Part shown: one piece after another, positions 51,466-60,299 of the stretch | How positions within the stretch are numbered: position 1 is the stretch's first letter | Layout of the letters: each line of letters starts with the position of its first letter | DNA from: Granulicella aggregans | GTDB taxonomy: Bacteria; Acidobacteriota; Terriglobia; Terriglobales; Acidobacteriaceae | Direction of reading: 5' to 3' | Assembly (NCBI RefSeq): GCF_025685565.1 | Contig: NZ_JAGSYE010000002.1 | Location: 372,001-436,000 of the forward strand | Length of the DNA: 64,000 nt | Notes under the pieces: model-generated | Database searches by the model: none | What the model saw: only the letters and a program-made list of their open reading frames with translations | Told to the model about the DNA's origin: nothing | Position numbers and translations under genes: made by a program

Positions 51466-51611
51466 CTTTGTCATTCCCGAAGGGAATCTGCGTTTACGGT
51501 TGTATCTTCCTGCCTTCGCCCGATCTCGAGTGCTTCAGGCTTCTGCGATGCGTAGGGGAGAGGCAGCTCAAGAACAAAAACAAACGCAGATTCCCTTCGG
51601 GAACGACAAAC
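51466..51611. repeat. Inverted pair of A-family repeats (REPIN-like)
   Basis: One A copy in plus orientation (51466-51495) and one in minus orientation (51582-51611), with 86 bases between. Both have the rarer TGCGTTT end, so the pair is itself a long imperfect palindrome. It lies between the gntR and metG genes. Confidence 0.85.
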
Positions 51612-51684
51612 AACGGAACAGAAGCCCTTCACGCTCAGCCGCTACACCTACCCCTTACACCCTGCTGGTAAACTGGCCTTTGCG

Positions 51685-54012
51685 ATGCCTTCCGACAAAA
51701 AGTTCTACCTCACCACCCCGATCTATTACGTCAACGCGCGCCCGCACATCGGCCACGCGTACTCGACCATCGTGGCCGACGTCATCGCGCGCCGCCATCG
51801 CCTCCTGGGCGACGACACCTACTTCCTCACCGGCACCGACGAGCACGGCCAGAAGATCGAGCGCAGCGCCGCAGCCGCAGGCATCCCGCCGCAGCAGTTT
51901 GCCGATCAGGTCTCGAAGACCTTCTCCGACCTCTGGAAGCGGATGGGCATCACCAACGACGACTTCATCCGCACCACCGAACCCCGCCACAAGCAGGGCG
52001 TCCAGAAGCTCTTCGCCGAACTACAAGCGAACGATGCCATCTACACCGACACCTACACCGGCCAGTACTGCGTCTCCGACGAAGCCTACGTCGAGGTCGG
52101 CCCCGGCGAGCCCTGTCCCGACTGCGGCAACATCACCGAGACCATCAGCGAGTCGAACTACTACTTCAAGCTCTCCGCATACGGCGAACGCATCGCCGCC
52201 CGCATCGAGTCCAACGAACTGCTGATCCAGCCCGACTCCCGCCGCAACGAGATTCTCTCGTTTGTTCGTGGAGGGCTGAAGGACCTCTCAATCTCGCGCA
52301 CCAGCTTCAAGTGGGGCATCCCCGTCCCAGGCGACGAGAGCCATGTCATCTACGTCTGGCTCGACGCGCTAGCCAACTACATGACCGCCGTCGGCTACGG
52401 CTCCGACAAGCCGGAAGACATCGCGAAGTTCGAACGCTACTGGCCCGCCGACCTCCACCTCGTCGGCAAGGAGATCATCCGCTTCCACTGCGTCTACTGG
52501 CCCGCCTTCCTGATGGCGCTGAGGCCCGCAAACTCACCGCTCACCGAGGCTGAGTGGAACGACAAGTGGTTGCCGAAATCGATCGTCGCCAACGGCTGGC
52601 TGCTCTTCGAAGAGTCGAAGATGTCGAAGTCGCGCGGCAATGTTGTTCGCACGGAGACCATCCTCGACGCCTTCGGCTCGCTCAAGCCCGACTTGCCTAA
52701 AGCGGAACAAGACCTCTTCGCAACGGATGTACTGCGCTACTTCCTTCTCCGCGAAATCCCCTTCGGACAGGACGGCAGCTTCAGCTTCGATGCACTGGTG
52801 CAACGATATAACAGCGATTTAGCGAACGGCTACGGGAACCTCGTAAGCCGCACTCTCACTCTTATTCAGACGAGCTTCCCTGAAGGGTTCAGCCAGATCC
52901 ATTCGGCTCGCTTCTCTTCTGTGACGGTTGCAGACGGGTTACAAAGTGTTCTAACGGATCAATGGTATGTGGGTGAACCAAACGATACCGGAGCAGAAGA
53001 AAAACAAGAGACTCTAGAAGCAAGTGTGTCCCGCCGGTTTGCAAATCACGACTATCTTCTAGCAGTTCGTGAGATCTTTTCTTTCATCGGCCAAATCGAC
53101 GGCCACATGTCGGTCAATGCGCCATGGAAACTGGCAAAGCAGCATGATGAGGCCTCTCGCTCAGCACTTGAATCCGTTCTTTATGCTTCCGAAGAATCTA
53201 TCCGCATCATCACGGCGCTCCTCTACCCGATCCTGCCCTACGCCACGGCGCAAGTCTGGTCGCAGCTGGGCCTCGGAGACATCGAAGCAGCTGCGCGTAA
53301 CGGCGAACTCAAAGACCTCAAATGGGGCGGACTGAAGCCCGGCACCAAGCTCGGCCCGCTCGCCCCCATCTTTCCCCGAGCCCCCAAGGAACTCATCCAA
53401 GCCATGATCGCCACCGAAGAAAACAACGCCCAGGCCGCAGCTGCCGCCAAGACCCAGACCAGCATCATCGACGAAGCTGCACCCACCGCCGAGGAGAACC
53501 ATCCCTCCACCCACCCCGGTGCCGGCCCGCGCACGGCGATCTTCTCGAGCGACAATCCGGCCACACACGTTGCTGGAAGCGCCGCGCTCTCCACCGAGCG
53601 CCCGGGCACGCCCCCGCACACCGAAGCTCCTGCCTCTGCGCCGTTCGCAAACGCTGCAGCCGCATCGGACATACCCGACACGCCGCAGATAGCAATCGAC
53701 GACTTCGTGAAGATCGATCTTCGCGTCGCCAAGATCCTCGTCGCCGAGCGCATCCCCAAGGCGGACAAGCTCCTCCGCCTCGAAGTCGATCTCGGCTACG
53801 AGAAGCGCCAGATCCTCTCCGGCATCGCAGAGTGGTACACGCCCGAAGACCTGATCGGGCGGAACATCGTCGTCATCGCAAATCTTGCTCCGCGCAAGAT
53901 GCGTGGGCTGGAGAGCCATGGAATGCTGCTCGCAGCCAGCCATGGGGAGAATGGGAAGCCCGTGCTCGCCACCTTCGGTGAGGACATCGCCCTGGGGTCA
54001 CGGCTGCGTTAG
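51685..54012 (+). CDS. metG: Methionyl-tRNA synthetase
   Basis: 775 residues. It charges tRNA-Met. Class I motif HIGH is PHIGHAYST (~22), a zinc-type knuckle runs from CVSDEAY (~129) to CPDCG (~147), and KMSKS is in SKMSKSRGNVV (~312). An anticodon-binding helical domain follows; then an Ala/Pro/Thr-rich linker (about 570-665) and a carboxy-terminal EMAP-II-like tRNA-binding domain (IDDFVKIDLRVAKILVAERI ... ILSGIAEWY). The part from about 52,850 to 53,170 uses codons less GC-biased than the rest and includes a low-conservation stretch. Confidence 0.96.
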   Translation: MPSDKKFYLTTPIYYVNARPHIGHAYSTIVADVIARRHRLLGDDTYFLTGTDEHGQKIERSAAAAGIPPQQFADQVSKTFSDLWKRMGITNDDFIRTTEPRHKQGVQKLFAELQANDAIYTDTYTGQYCVSDEAYVEVGPGEPCPDCGNITETISESNYYFKLSAYGERIAARIESNELLIQPDSRRNEILSFVRGGLKDLSISRTSFKWGIPVPGDESHVIYVWLDALANYMTAVGYGSDKPEDIAKFERYWPADLHLVGKEIIRFHCVYWPAFLMALRPANSPLTEAEWNDKWLPKSIVANGWLLFEESKMSKSRGNVVRTETILDAFGSLKPDLPKAEQDLFATDVLRYFLLREIPFGQDGSFSFDALVQRYNSDLANGYGNLVSRTLTLIQTSFPEGFSQIHSARFSSVTVADGLQSVLTDQWYVGEPNDTGAEEKQETLEASVSRRFANHDYLLAVREIFSFIGQIDGHMSVNAPWKLAKQHDEASRSALESVLYASEESIRIITALLYPILPYATAQVWSQLGLGDIEAAARNGELKDLKWGGLKPGTKLGPLAPIFPRAPKELIQAMIATEENNAQAAAAAKTQTSIIDEAAPTAEENHPSTHPGAGPRTAIFSSDNPATHVAGSAALSTERPGTPPHTEAPASAPFANAAAASDIPDTPQIAIDDFVKIDLRVAKILVAERIPKADKLLRLEVDLGYEKRQILSGIAEWYTPEDLIGRNIVVIANLAPRKMRGLESHGMLLAASHGENGKPVLATFGEDIALGSRLR

Positions 54013-54020
54013 CGTCTTAC

Positions 54021-54171
54021 GTCCCACCCATCGCGAGAGGCAAAGGCGCGCTGGATGGGGCACCCGGGCGTTCTGCTTCCCACATCTCAGAGGCGAGATG
54101 TGGGGCACCCTATAGTTGCCTTTGCTACTGTTTGTTTTTGCCGTCATCCTGAGCGCAGCGAAGGACCTGCC
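54021..54171. repeat. D, variant D and B-like repeats
   Basis: A D element in reverse (54021-54066), a variant D in reverse (54077-54110; ten-base arms CCCACATCTC/GAGATGTGGG) and a B-like element (54140-54171, core GTCATCCTGAGCGCAGCG). They fill the gap between metG and tatD. Confidence 0.8.
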
Positions 54172-54214
54172 ACTCCGCTAGTACACGAACACCGATCCTC
54201 CCTTTCAGCCGCAT

Positions 54215-55039
54215 ATGCTCATCGACTCCCACTGCCACCTCGACTTCTACACCGACGACCTTGAGCAGATCATCGCCAACGCAGAGACCGCAGGCGTCAC
54301 CCGCCTCCTCGCCATCGGCATAGGCGATGGCCCATCCACGATGCACCGCGCCCTCGACATCGCCGCAGCGCACCCGAACATCTACGCCAGCGCCGGAATC
54401 CATCCGCAGGAAGCACACCAGGCCACTCCAGAAAACCTCGCCAAGCTATCGGCCCTTGTCGAACGGGAAAAGTGCATCGCAGTGGGCGAGATCGGTCTTG
54501 ACTACTACCACGTTGAGAACCCCGATATCCCCACGCAACAGGCCGCCTTCATCGCGCAGATGAAGATCGCAGTCGCCGCGCGCAAACCCATCCTCATCCA
54601 CTGCCGGACGAGCGAGCTTGCGACACCTGTTGCGAAGGAGAGATACGGCACAGCGAACGCCGAACAGGATCTGCTCGCGCTGATCGCGGAGCACTGGGCA
54701 CCGCATGGAATTCCCGGCGTGATGCACTGCTTCTCCGGCGATCTAGACCACGCGAAGCGTTCGCTCGACCTCGGCTTTTATCTCTCGTTCGCGGGAAACC
54801 TGACGTATCCGAAGGCGCAGGGCATTCGCGATGCTGCGGCCTTCGCTCCGGCCGACCGCATCCTCGTCGAGACCGACGCGCCGTTCCTCGCGCCCGTTCC
54901 GCTGCGCGGGCAGCGCAACGAACCCGCCTTCGTTGCCCACACAGCATCCTTTCTCGCAGAGCTCCGCGGCATCTCCGCGGAGGCCCTCGCCGAACTCACC
55001 ACAGCGAACTTCAGAACGCTCTTCCCCTCAGTCACATAA
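54215..55039 (+). CDS. tatD: TatD-family metal-dependent DNase
   Basis: 274 residues of the TatD amidohydrolase fold. Metal-binding HxH is in LIDSHCHLDFY (~6), the bridging Glu in VGEIGLDYY (~92), His in PILIHCR (~128), His in GVMHCFSGD (~170) and the Asp in ILVETDAPFL (~213). These proteins are 3'-5' exonucleases or deoxyribonucleases. Often next to metG, as here. No signal peptide. Length and all catalytic residues are normal. Confidence 0.96.
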   Translation: MLIDSHCHLDFYTDDLEQIIANAETAGVTRLLAIGIGDGPSTMHRALDIAAAHPNIYASAGIHPQEAHQATPENLAKLSALVEREKCIAVGEIGLDYYHVENPDIPTQQAAFIAQMKIAVAARKPILIHCRTSELATPVAKERYGTANAEQDLLALIAEHWAPHGIPGVMHCFSGDLDHAKRSLDLGFYLSFAGNLTYPKAQGIRDAAAFAPADRILVETDAPFLAPVPLRGQRNEPAFVAHTASFLAELRGISAEALAELTTANFRTLFPSVT

Positions 55040-55089
55040 AGCACGAAGCCTGCGATAATAGAGATCGACCGCACCACAAGGAAAAAGAC

Positions 55090-55590
55090 ATGGCATCCGA
55101 TAGCAGCTTCGACGTAGTCAGCAAGGTAGAGCTTCAGGAAGTAAAGAACGCAATTGACCAGGCGGTGAAAGAGATCACCTCCCGCTTCGACCTCAAGGAC
55201 TCGAAGTCGAAGATCGAACTCGAAGGCACCGAGGTCATCCAACTCGCCTCCTCCGACGAATACAAGCTCACCGCCGTTAAAGAGATCCTCTCGCAGAAGC
55301 TGGTCAAGCGCGGCGTCTCGCTGAAGAACCTCGAGTTTGAAAAGATCGAGCCCGCCGCCGGGCAGAGCGTTCGCCAGAAGATCAAGCTCGTCCAGGGCAT
55401 CCCGTCCGATAAGGCGAAGATCATTGTGGCCGCCATCAAGGACTCGAAGAAGAAGGCCCAGGCCAGCATTCAGGGAGACACCGTCCGCGTCGTGAGCAAG
55501 GACAAGGACACGCTGCAGGACATCATGTCGATGCTGCGCGCCAAGGACATCGGCGTCGATCTCCAGTTCACCAACTTCCGCTCCAACTAA
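55090..55590 (+). CDS. yajQ: YajQ-family nucleotide-binding protein
   Basis: 166 residues with AAGGAAA upstream. Starts SSFDVVSKVELQEVKNAIDQ, then DSKSKIELEGTEVIQLASSD, GQSVRQKIKLVQGIPSDKAK and the end VSKDKDTLQDIMSMLRAKD. YajQ has two RNA-recognition-like folds; members bind cyclic di-GMP in Xanthomonas and Pseudomonas and act on transcription factors. In a motile bacterium it may link c-di-GMP to gene control, but that is inference. Confidence 0.95.
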   Translation: MASDSSFDVVSKVELQEVKNAIDQAVKEITSRFDLKDSKSKIELEGTEVIQLASSDEYKLTAVKEILSQKLVKRGVSLKNLEFEKIEPAAGQSVRQKIKLVQGIPSDKAKIIVAAIKDSKKKAQASIQGDTVRVVSKDKDTLQDIMSMLRAKDIGVDLQFTNFRSN

Positions 55591-55624
55591 GAAGCAGATC
55601 CTCCGCTTCGCCAAGGATGACAAG
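55590..55624 (-). repeat. B-family hairpin repeat
   Basis: Reverse-oriented B copy directly after the yajQ stop: AGCAGATCCTCCGCTTCG then CCAAGGATGACAAG. It may serve as the yajQ terminator hairpin. Confidence 0.85.
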
Positions 55625-55766
55625 CGGTCTGGCGGAGGATATGCATCTCCCACTTCGGTAATACTTTTTTTCGCCCTATTTCCAAACCCGGCGGGAATCT
55701 TCACGTCCCCGCTGGTCCACAAAACGAACCGCAACGTAATCGTCACCCTGTTACTCTCAATTATTA

Positions 55767-56756
55767 GTGAGCACGCTCTCCATCGCGACGGCAAAAGAAG
55801 TCTTCGATCTGCTCCGTGACGACCTTGCCGCCATCGAGCGCGAGTTCGCTGAGCAGTCCGCCTCCCCGGTCTCCGTTATCACCGAGATCGCCGAGTACCT
55901 CATCGCGGGCGGCGGCAAGCGCATTCGGCCTCTGCTTCTGCTTCTGAGCGCGAAGTCCCTCGGCTGCGAGTCTGAGAGCCGCATCAAGCTCGGCGCCGTC
56001 GTTGAGATGCTGCACACGGCCACGCTCGTCCACGACGACATCATCGACGAGGCCGACACGCGCCGCGGCCGCCCCTCCTCGAACACCACCTGGGGCAACT
56101 CGAAGTGCGTTCTCGCCGGCGACTGGCTCTACATGCAGGCGTTCCACACGGCCCTTGAAGAGCGCAACTTCCGCGTGCTCGATCTGCTCATCTCGCTCAC
56201 CCAGCAGATGGTCGAAGGCGAGCTGCTGCAGATGCAGAAGCTCGGTCACCTCATCAACGAGGAAGAGTACTTCGACCTGATCTATCGCAAGACCGCCTGC
56301 CTGTTCAAAGTCTCCATGCAGCTCGGCGCGGCCATCACGCACGCCAGCGACCAGGTGGACGGGCAGCTTGGCGAGTACGGCCGCAACCTCGGCCTCGCCT
56401 TCCAGATCATCGACGACGTTCTCGACCTTACCGCATCCGAAGAGGTCCTGGGCAAGCCCGTCGCCAGCGACCTTCGCGAAGGAAAAGCGACGCTGGCTGT
56501 CATCCATGCGCTTGAGCGCGGCACCGGAGCCGACCGCGAGGCCATCCGCAAGGTTCTCGCCGACCGCAGCTTCGCGAACGTCTCGCACACCCAGATTCTA
56601 GAGATCCTCAACCGCCACGGCTCGATCGACTACGCCATGGACACGGCCTGCGCCTACGCTGAGGCAGCAAGGCTTTCCATCGCCGACTTGCCCGATACCG
56701 AAGCGAAGAGAGCTCTGCTCTGGGTTCCTGGCTTTGTCACTAGCCGCGACCGATAA
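55767..56756 (+). CDS. Polyprenyl diphosphate synthase
   Basis: 329 residues, GTG start. Both Asp-rich motifs of trans-prenyl synthases are present: LVHDDIIDEADTRRGRPS (~88) and FQIIDDVLDLTAS (~215), with GGGKRIRPLLLLLSAKSLG near 50 for IPP binding. The residues before the first motif (VEMLHTATL) are small rather than bulky, which fits long-chain products such as octaprenyl diphosphate for the quinone side chain. With mqnA 1 kb away this fits menaquinone synthesis. Chain length is inference. Confidence 0.92.
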   Translation: MSTLSIATAKEVFDLLRDDLAAIEREFAEQSASPVSVITEIAEYLIAGGGKRIRPLLLLLSAKSLGCESESRIKLGAVVEMLHTATLVHDDIIDEADTRRGRPSSNTTWGNSKCVLAGDWLYMQAFHTALEERNFRVLDLLISLTQQMVEGELLQMQKLGHLINEEEYFDLIYRKTACLFKVSMQLGAAITHASDQVDGQLGEYGRNLGLAFQIIDDVLDLTASEEVLGKPVASDLREGKATLAVIHALERGTGADREAIRKVLADRSFANVSHTQILEILNRHGSIDYAMDTACAYAEAARLSIADLPDTEAKRALLWVPGFVTSRDR

Positions 56757-56790
56757 GCCCGCGACCGCATGAAACACTGTTCTGCTGCGC

Positions 56791-56820
56791 CAAAGCAGAT
56801 TCCCTTCGGGAATGACAAAC
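56791..56820 (-). repeat. A-family hairpin repeat
   Basis: Reverse A copy (AAGCAGATTCCCTTCGGG, AATGACAAAC), between the prenyl synthase and the convergent TPR gene. Confidence 0.85.
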
Positions 56821-56868
56821 GAAGGGTGCTGGGACTGAGGGAGAGGGCACGCGCTTGCGGTCGGCGCA

Positions 56869-57660
56869 CTATCGCGATGCCAGCGTCACTCCCTGCGGCT
56901 TGTGCTCTTCCTTCATCCTTTGCGTCACCCTTGCCAGTGCGGCCTGAGCTTCTTCGCGATGCGGTTGAACTCCCGGCCTCGCCAAGTAGGCATACAACTT
57001 GTCCGAGGCTTCAGCCCAGCGCTTTGCCAGCATCAGGGCGTTGGCCCGCATCAGGATGGCGTCGGTGAAGTCGTGAGGAGCGGCCTCCCACGCCTCAGAG
57101 CTCCACTTCAGAGCTTCATCGAGATCGCCAAGCCCGATCGCCGCGCGCGCGTGTTCGTACTTTGCCTGCCAGCATTCCGCCTCTGTGGGATCGAGGCTCA
57201 GTATCGTGTCCATCGCATCTTCGTAGCGATGCAGGCTGTTGTACGCGCCCGCAAGGATCAGCCCCGACCACTGAGCATCCGGCTCGCTCTTCCTGGCTGC
57301 ATCTACATTCGCTATAGCCCCGGTAAAGTCGCGCAGCGCTAGTTGCTGGCTCGCCTGCAGGATGCGAGCGGCAGCGAAGGTTGGCGCAATCGCGAGTGCC
57401 TTTCCGCTCTCCTTCTCAGACTCTACCGGGCGATGCTTCACCGCGAGGGACCTGGCTTTCTCGAAGTGTTTCCACGCACTCGGCGGAATTTTCAAGGTTG
57501 CGACCGAGATGGTCGCAGGTCCGTGATACGTATAAATGTGGCCCTCACCCGGAGCTACCTGCCCGCACGCCAGCCCATCGGAGGCGATCACAAAGACCGC
57601 CGCAAGCAGTCCCACCGACACCGTCCGCTGTGCAACTCCTCCGCTGAGCATGAGAGCCAT
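56869..57660 (-). CDS. Exported tetratricopeptide-like protein
   Basis: 263 residues from the ATG at 57660, which has GGAGG five bases upstream (an ATG four codons earlier also exists). A signal peptide (about residues 1-30, SVGLLAAVFVIASDGLACGQ) is followed by helical repeats of TPR type from about residue 50: AWKHFEKARSLAVKHRPVES, AARILQASQQLALRDFTGAI, YNSLHRYEDAMDTILSLDP, ARAAIGLGDLDEALKWSSEA. TPRs mediate protein contacts; no enzymatic domain is present. Divergent from mqnA. Confidence 0.8.
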   Translation of the reverse strand: MALMLSGGVAQRTVSVGLLAAVFVIASDGLACGQVAPGEGHIYTYHGPATISVATLKIPPSAWKHFEKARSLAVKHRPVESEKESGKALAIAPTFAAARILQASQQLALRDFTGAIANVDAARKSEPDAQWSGLILAGAYNSLHRYEDAMDTILSLDPTEAECWQAKYEHARAAIGLGDLDEALKWSSEAWEAAPHDFTDAILMRANALMLAKRWAEASDKLYAYLARPGVQPHREEAQAALARVTQRMKEEHKPQGVTLASR

Positions 57661-57807
57661 CCCCGCCTCCATCGCGACCTTCGCGAGATGACGTCATCGG
57701 CATCATCGCAGTGCGGGAGTACCGGGTGGGCGGTGAAACTCAGTAACGAAAGTGACCGCGTCCCAATACGGGACGGTCCCGCATCGACTGGCTCCCTCGC
57801 TCATCTA

Positions 57808-58671
57808 ATGTTCAGAGAGATGACATCCCTTCACGATCAACGACTTCGCATCGCCGCCATTGACTTTCTGAACCCCGCGCCGCTCATGTGGGACTTCGAG
57901 CACGTGCCGCACGCCGCGAATCTTGCGACCCGTTACGCTATACAACGCATGTTGCCGTCGGAGTGCGCTGCCAGCCTCATCGCGGGCACCTCCGATCTTG
58001 GCCTCATCCCCATCGCCGCGCTTACGCCTGAGTTAGCCATCGTTCCCGGCTGCACTATCGCATCGCTCGACCGTGTCCGTTCGATCCAACTCATCGTTCG
58101 TGGCACACGGCCTCCTAAAGAGATAAAGACCGTCGCGGCGGACACTGCCTCTCGCAGCTCGCTCGCCTACGCCAACATTCTCTTCCGCAAATTCGTAGGC
58201 AACTCGCCAACCTTCGTTCCCCACATTGCAGATCCGGTAGCGATGCTGCAGTCGGCAGACGCTGCTCTGCTCATCGGCGATCCAGCCCTGCTTGCGCTTG
58301 AAGCCCGCGACTCCATCGAAGAGCAGGTCGGCCCCTGCCAATGGTTCGATATCGCGCACGAGTGGACCACTCGTACCGGCCTGCCCTGGGTCGCCGCTGT
58401 CTGGGCCGTCCGCCCCGAAGCAGTCGCTTTACCGGCCCAGCTTATCGATGACCTGAACCAGTCCCGCATCCACGGTCTCGGCCACATCGAAGAGTTGGTC
58501 GCCGAGTGGACGCCCCGCTTAGCCGTCCCTCCAGCCACCATCCATTACTACCTCACGCAGAACATCCACTACGCGCTGGACGAACCCTGCATTGAAGCGA
58601 TTCGCCTCTTCCGCAGCTACGCCGCGGAGATTGATCTTCTGCCCGCGCTACCGCAGTTCAATTTCATCTAG
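57808..58671 (+). CDS. mqnA: Chorismate dehydratase MqnA
   Basis: 287 residues from 57808 (an ATG at 57820 is equally possible). The frame remains open far upstream but overlaps the divergent TPR gene, so the longer form is rejected. Motifs: RIAAIDFLNPAPLMWDFEH, LIAGTSDLGLIPIAALTPEL, SIQLIVRGTRPPKEIKTVAA and IGDPALLALEA. MqnA makes 3-enolpyruvyl-benzoate from chorismate, the first step of the futalosine route to menaquinone. The other mqn genes are not in the window. Confidence 0.92.
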   Translation: MFREMTSLHDQRLRIAAIDFLNPAPLMWDFEHVPHAANLATRYAIQRMLPSECAASLIAGTSDLGLIPIAALTPELAIVPGCTIASLDRVRSIQLIVRGTRPPKEIKTVAADTASRSSLAYANILFRKFVGNSPTFVPHIADPVAMLQSADAALLIGDPALLALEARDSIEEQVGPCQWFDIAHEWTTRTGLPWVAAVWAVRPEAVALPAQLIDDLNQSRIHGLGHIEELVAEWTPRLAVPPATIHYYLTQNIHYALDEPCIEAIRLFRSYAAEIDLLPALPQFNFI

Positions 58672-58748
58672 TAGAAGTATCTTGATGCTGCGAGAGACCT
58701 GGCCGGTCGCGGCAGCGTCTCAATAACGACTGCACCGCTGCGAGGACC

Positions 58749-59447
58749 ATGACGATCTCCCCCGCCACTCTCGCCCTGATACAAGCTGCAAAGCAGGCCA
58801 CCCATCCTGGCCATCACACCAACAAGTTGCTCCATCTGTTCCTGCACTTCGGGGTCTTCGGGCTCTTCTTCATCTCGATCGTGGACTCGTCGTTCGTCCC
58901 GCTGCCCATACCCGGCGTCACGGACATCATGCTGGTGCTGCTGGCCGCGCAGAAGACCAACTGGATACTGCTCGTTGCGCTCTCCACAGCCGGTTCGGCT
59001 GTCGGCGGATTCTTCAGTTACCAGGTAGGCCACGCAGGTGGCATGGCCTTCCTTGAGAAGCACGTCCCCGCGCGCATCTTCAAACGAGTCTGCGGCTGGA
59101 TGCAGGAACACGCCATCCTCGCCGTTGCGCTGCCCGCGATTCTTCCTCCACCCATGCCGTTGAGCCCGTTCGTGCTCGCCGCCGGCGCACTCAATATGGC
59201 GCGGTCGAAGTTCATGTGGACCTTCACCATCAGCCGGGCCATTCGTCACGCCATTGCTGTGTTCCTGGGTATCTACTACGGCCGCCACATCCTTCGCATC
59301 TGGAACGCCTTCTCCGAGAAGTGGGCAACCACGATCCTGGTTGTCATATGGAGCATTATCCTGGTCGGGTGTGCGATCGCCTTCTGGAAGCTCTATCAGA
59401 CATCGCGCTCTGTCGGCACCCGCGCAGCAGAGCCTGAAGCCAGCTAA
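58749..59447 (+). CDS. DedA/VTT-family membrane protein
   Basis: 232 residues with GAGGA before the ATG. Helices with the VTT pattern: FLHFGVFGLFFISIVDSSFV, PLPIPGVTDIMLVLLAAQ, the conserved STAGSAVGGFFSYQVGHAGG and the re-entrant PAILPPPMPLSPFVLAAGAL with its Pro-rich loop. The later helix carries FTISRAIRHAIAVFLGIYYG with the Arg typical of the family. Some DedA proteins flip undecaprenyl phosphate or phospholipids; the substrate here is unknown. Confidence 0.88.
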   Translation: MTISPATLALIQAAKQATHPGHHTNKLLHLFLHFGVFGLFFISIVDSSFVPLPIPGVTDIMLVLLAAQKTNWILLVALSTAGSAVGGFFSYQVGHAGGMAFLEKHVPARIFKRVCGWMQEHAILAVALPAILPPPMPLSPFVLAAGALNMARSKFMWTFTISRAIRHAIAVFLGIYYGRHILRIWNAFSEKWATTILVVIWSIILVGCAIAFWKLYQTSRSVGTRAAEPEAS

Positions 59448-59453
59448 AGATCG

Positions 59454-60143
59454 CTAAGCTGTGGCGGCCACCTTCGTTTTCGGCGCGAACTTGCGCTTGT
59501 AGTAGATCGTGGTGAGTACGATCGCCGGAACTCCAACAGCAGTCGGCCAAAGCCAGAAGAAAAAACTGTTGCCGAAGAGGCGTGGCAGCGTCACGACGGA
59601 GAACGCTGTCCAGGCGGCGATATAGCTTCCGATCATGTTTCCCAGGTGCGAGTACCACCAGAACATCTTCTCCTTCGGCTTGCGCACGAAGCTGACCATT
59701 TGCACTGCGGCCAGCCGCATTCCCAGCAGGCCGAAGACAATCGCCACAATGCCCATGTGCTGCACCATCGCCGGAAGGAAGATCGCCAGCAACGCCAGCG
59801 CTGCGCTCGAGCAGAACGTGATCCCGCCCGCGATCCAGTCGACCGGCTCCGCGCTTCCGTCTCGGGCAAGCGCCTTCAACTTCGTCACGCGATAGCCGGA
59901 GAACGCTGCGTAGAAGCTGAAGACCGCCACCAGCGCCAGAAAGAGTACAGGACGATAAAGCGCCATCGGCAGCGCAGTGGCCGCCACAACGCCCATCGAC
60001 CACAGATAGACCATCCCCCACAGCCGGTGCGCCTTTCCGCCCTTCGCCGTGGCCAGCGCCACGGGCGCAAGCAGGAAGGACGAGGCACCGGCAGCAATGT
60101 GCAATCCTAGAAAAACCCTCATCCACAAAGGATCATGCGTCAT
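59454..60143 (-). CDS. DUF2306-like multi-helix membrane protein
   Basis: 229 residues, about seven hydrophobic helices. His residues in FLGLHIAAGASSFLLAPVAL, KAHRLWGMVYLWSMGVVAAT, MVQHMGIVAIVFGLLG and WWYSHLGNMIGSYIAAWTAF are placed inside or at the ends of helices, as in DUF2306 proteins. These His residues might bind heme or a metal, but nothing confirms it. It is convergent with the DedA gene. Confidence 0.7.
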   Translation of the reverse strand: MTHDPLWMRVFLGLHIAAGASSFLLAPVALATAKGGKAHRLWGMVYLWSMGVVAATALPMALYRPVLFLALVAVFSFYAAFSGYRVTKLKALARDGSAEPVDWIAGGITFCSSAALALLAIFLPAMVQHMGIVAIVFGLLGMRLAAVQMVSFVRKPKEKMFWWYSHLGNMIGSYIAAWTAFSVVTLPRLFGNSFFFWLWPTAVGVPAIVLTTIYYKRKFAPKTKVAATA

Positions 60144-60237
60144 CCGAGCACCGCCGCTGAAGCTTTTGCGAAAAGCCTACAGCGTCAGATACGCGCCCCA
60201 GCCACCAATGTTCCCACCCTTCCCCAGCACAAGAGAA

Positions 60238-60264
60238 GAGGGCGAAGCCGCTGGCCTCGCCCTT
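60238..60264 (-). terminator. Terminator of fabH
   Basis: AGGGCGA (60239-60245) pairs with TCGCCCT (60257-60263). On the minus strand it lies 36 bases after the fabH stop and is followed by a pyrimidine tract. Confidence 0.65.
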
Positions 60265-60299
60265 CTACACCCGGTCCCCTATACGCTACACCCTGCTCC

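Noticed and set aside
57343..57807. Upstream extension of mqnA
   Set aside because: Covers the divergent TPR gene in antisense and has no family similarity; MqnA homology begins after 57808.
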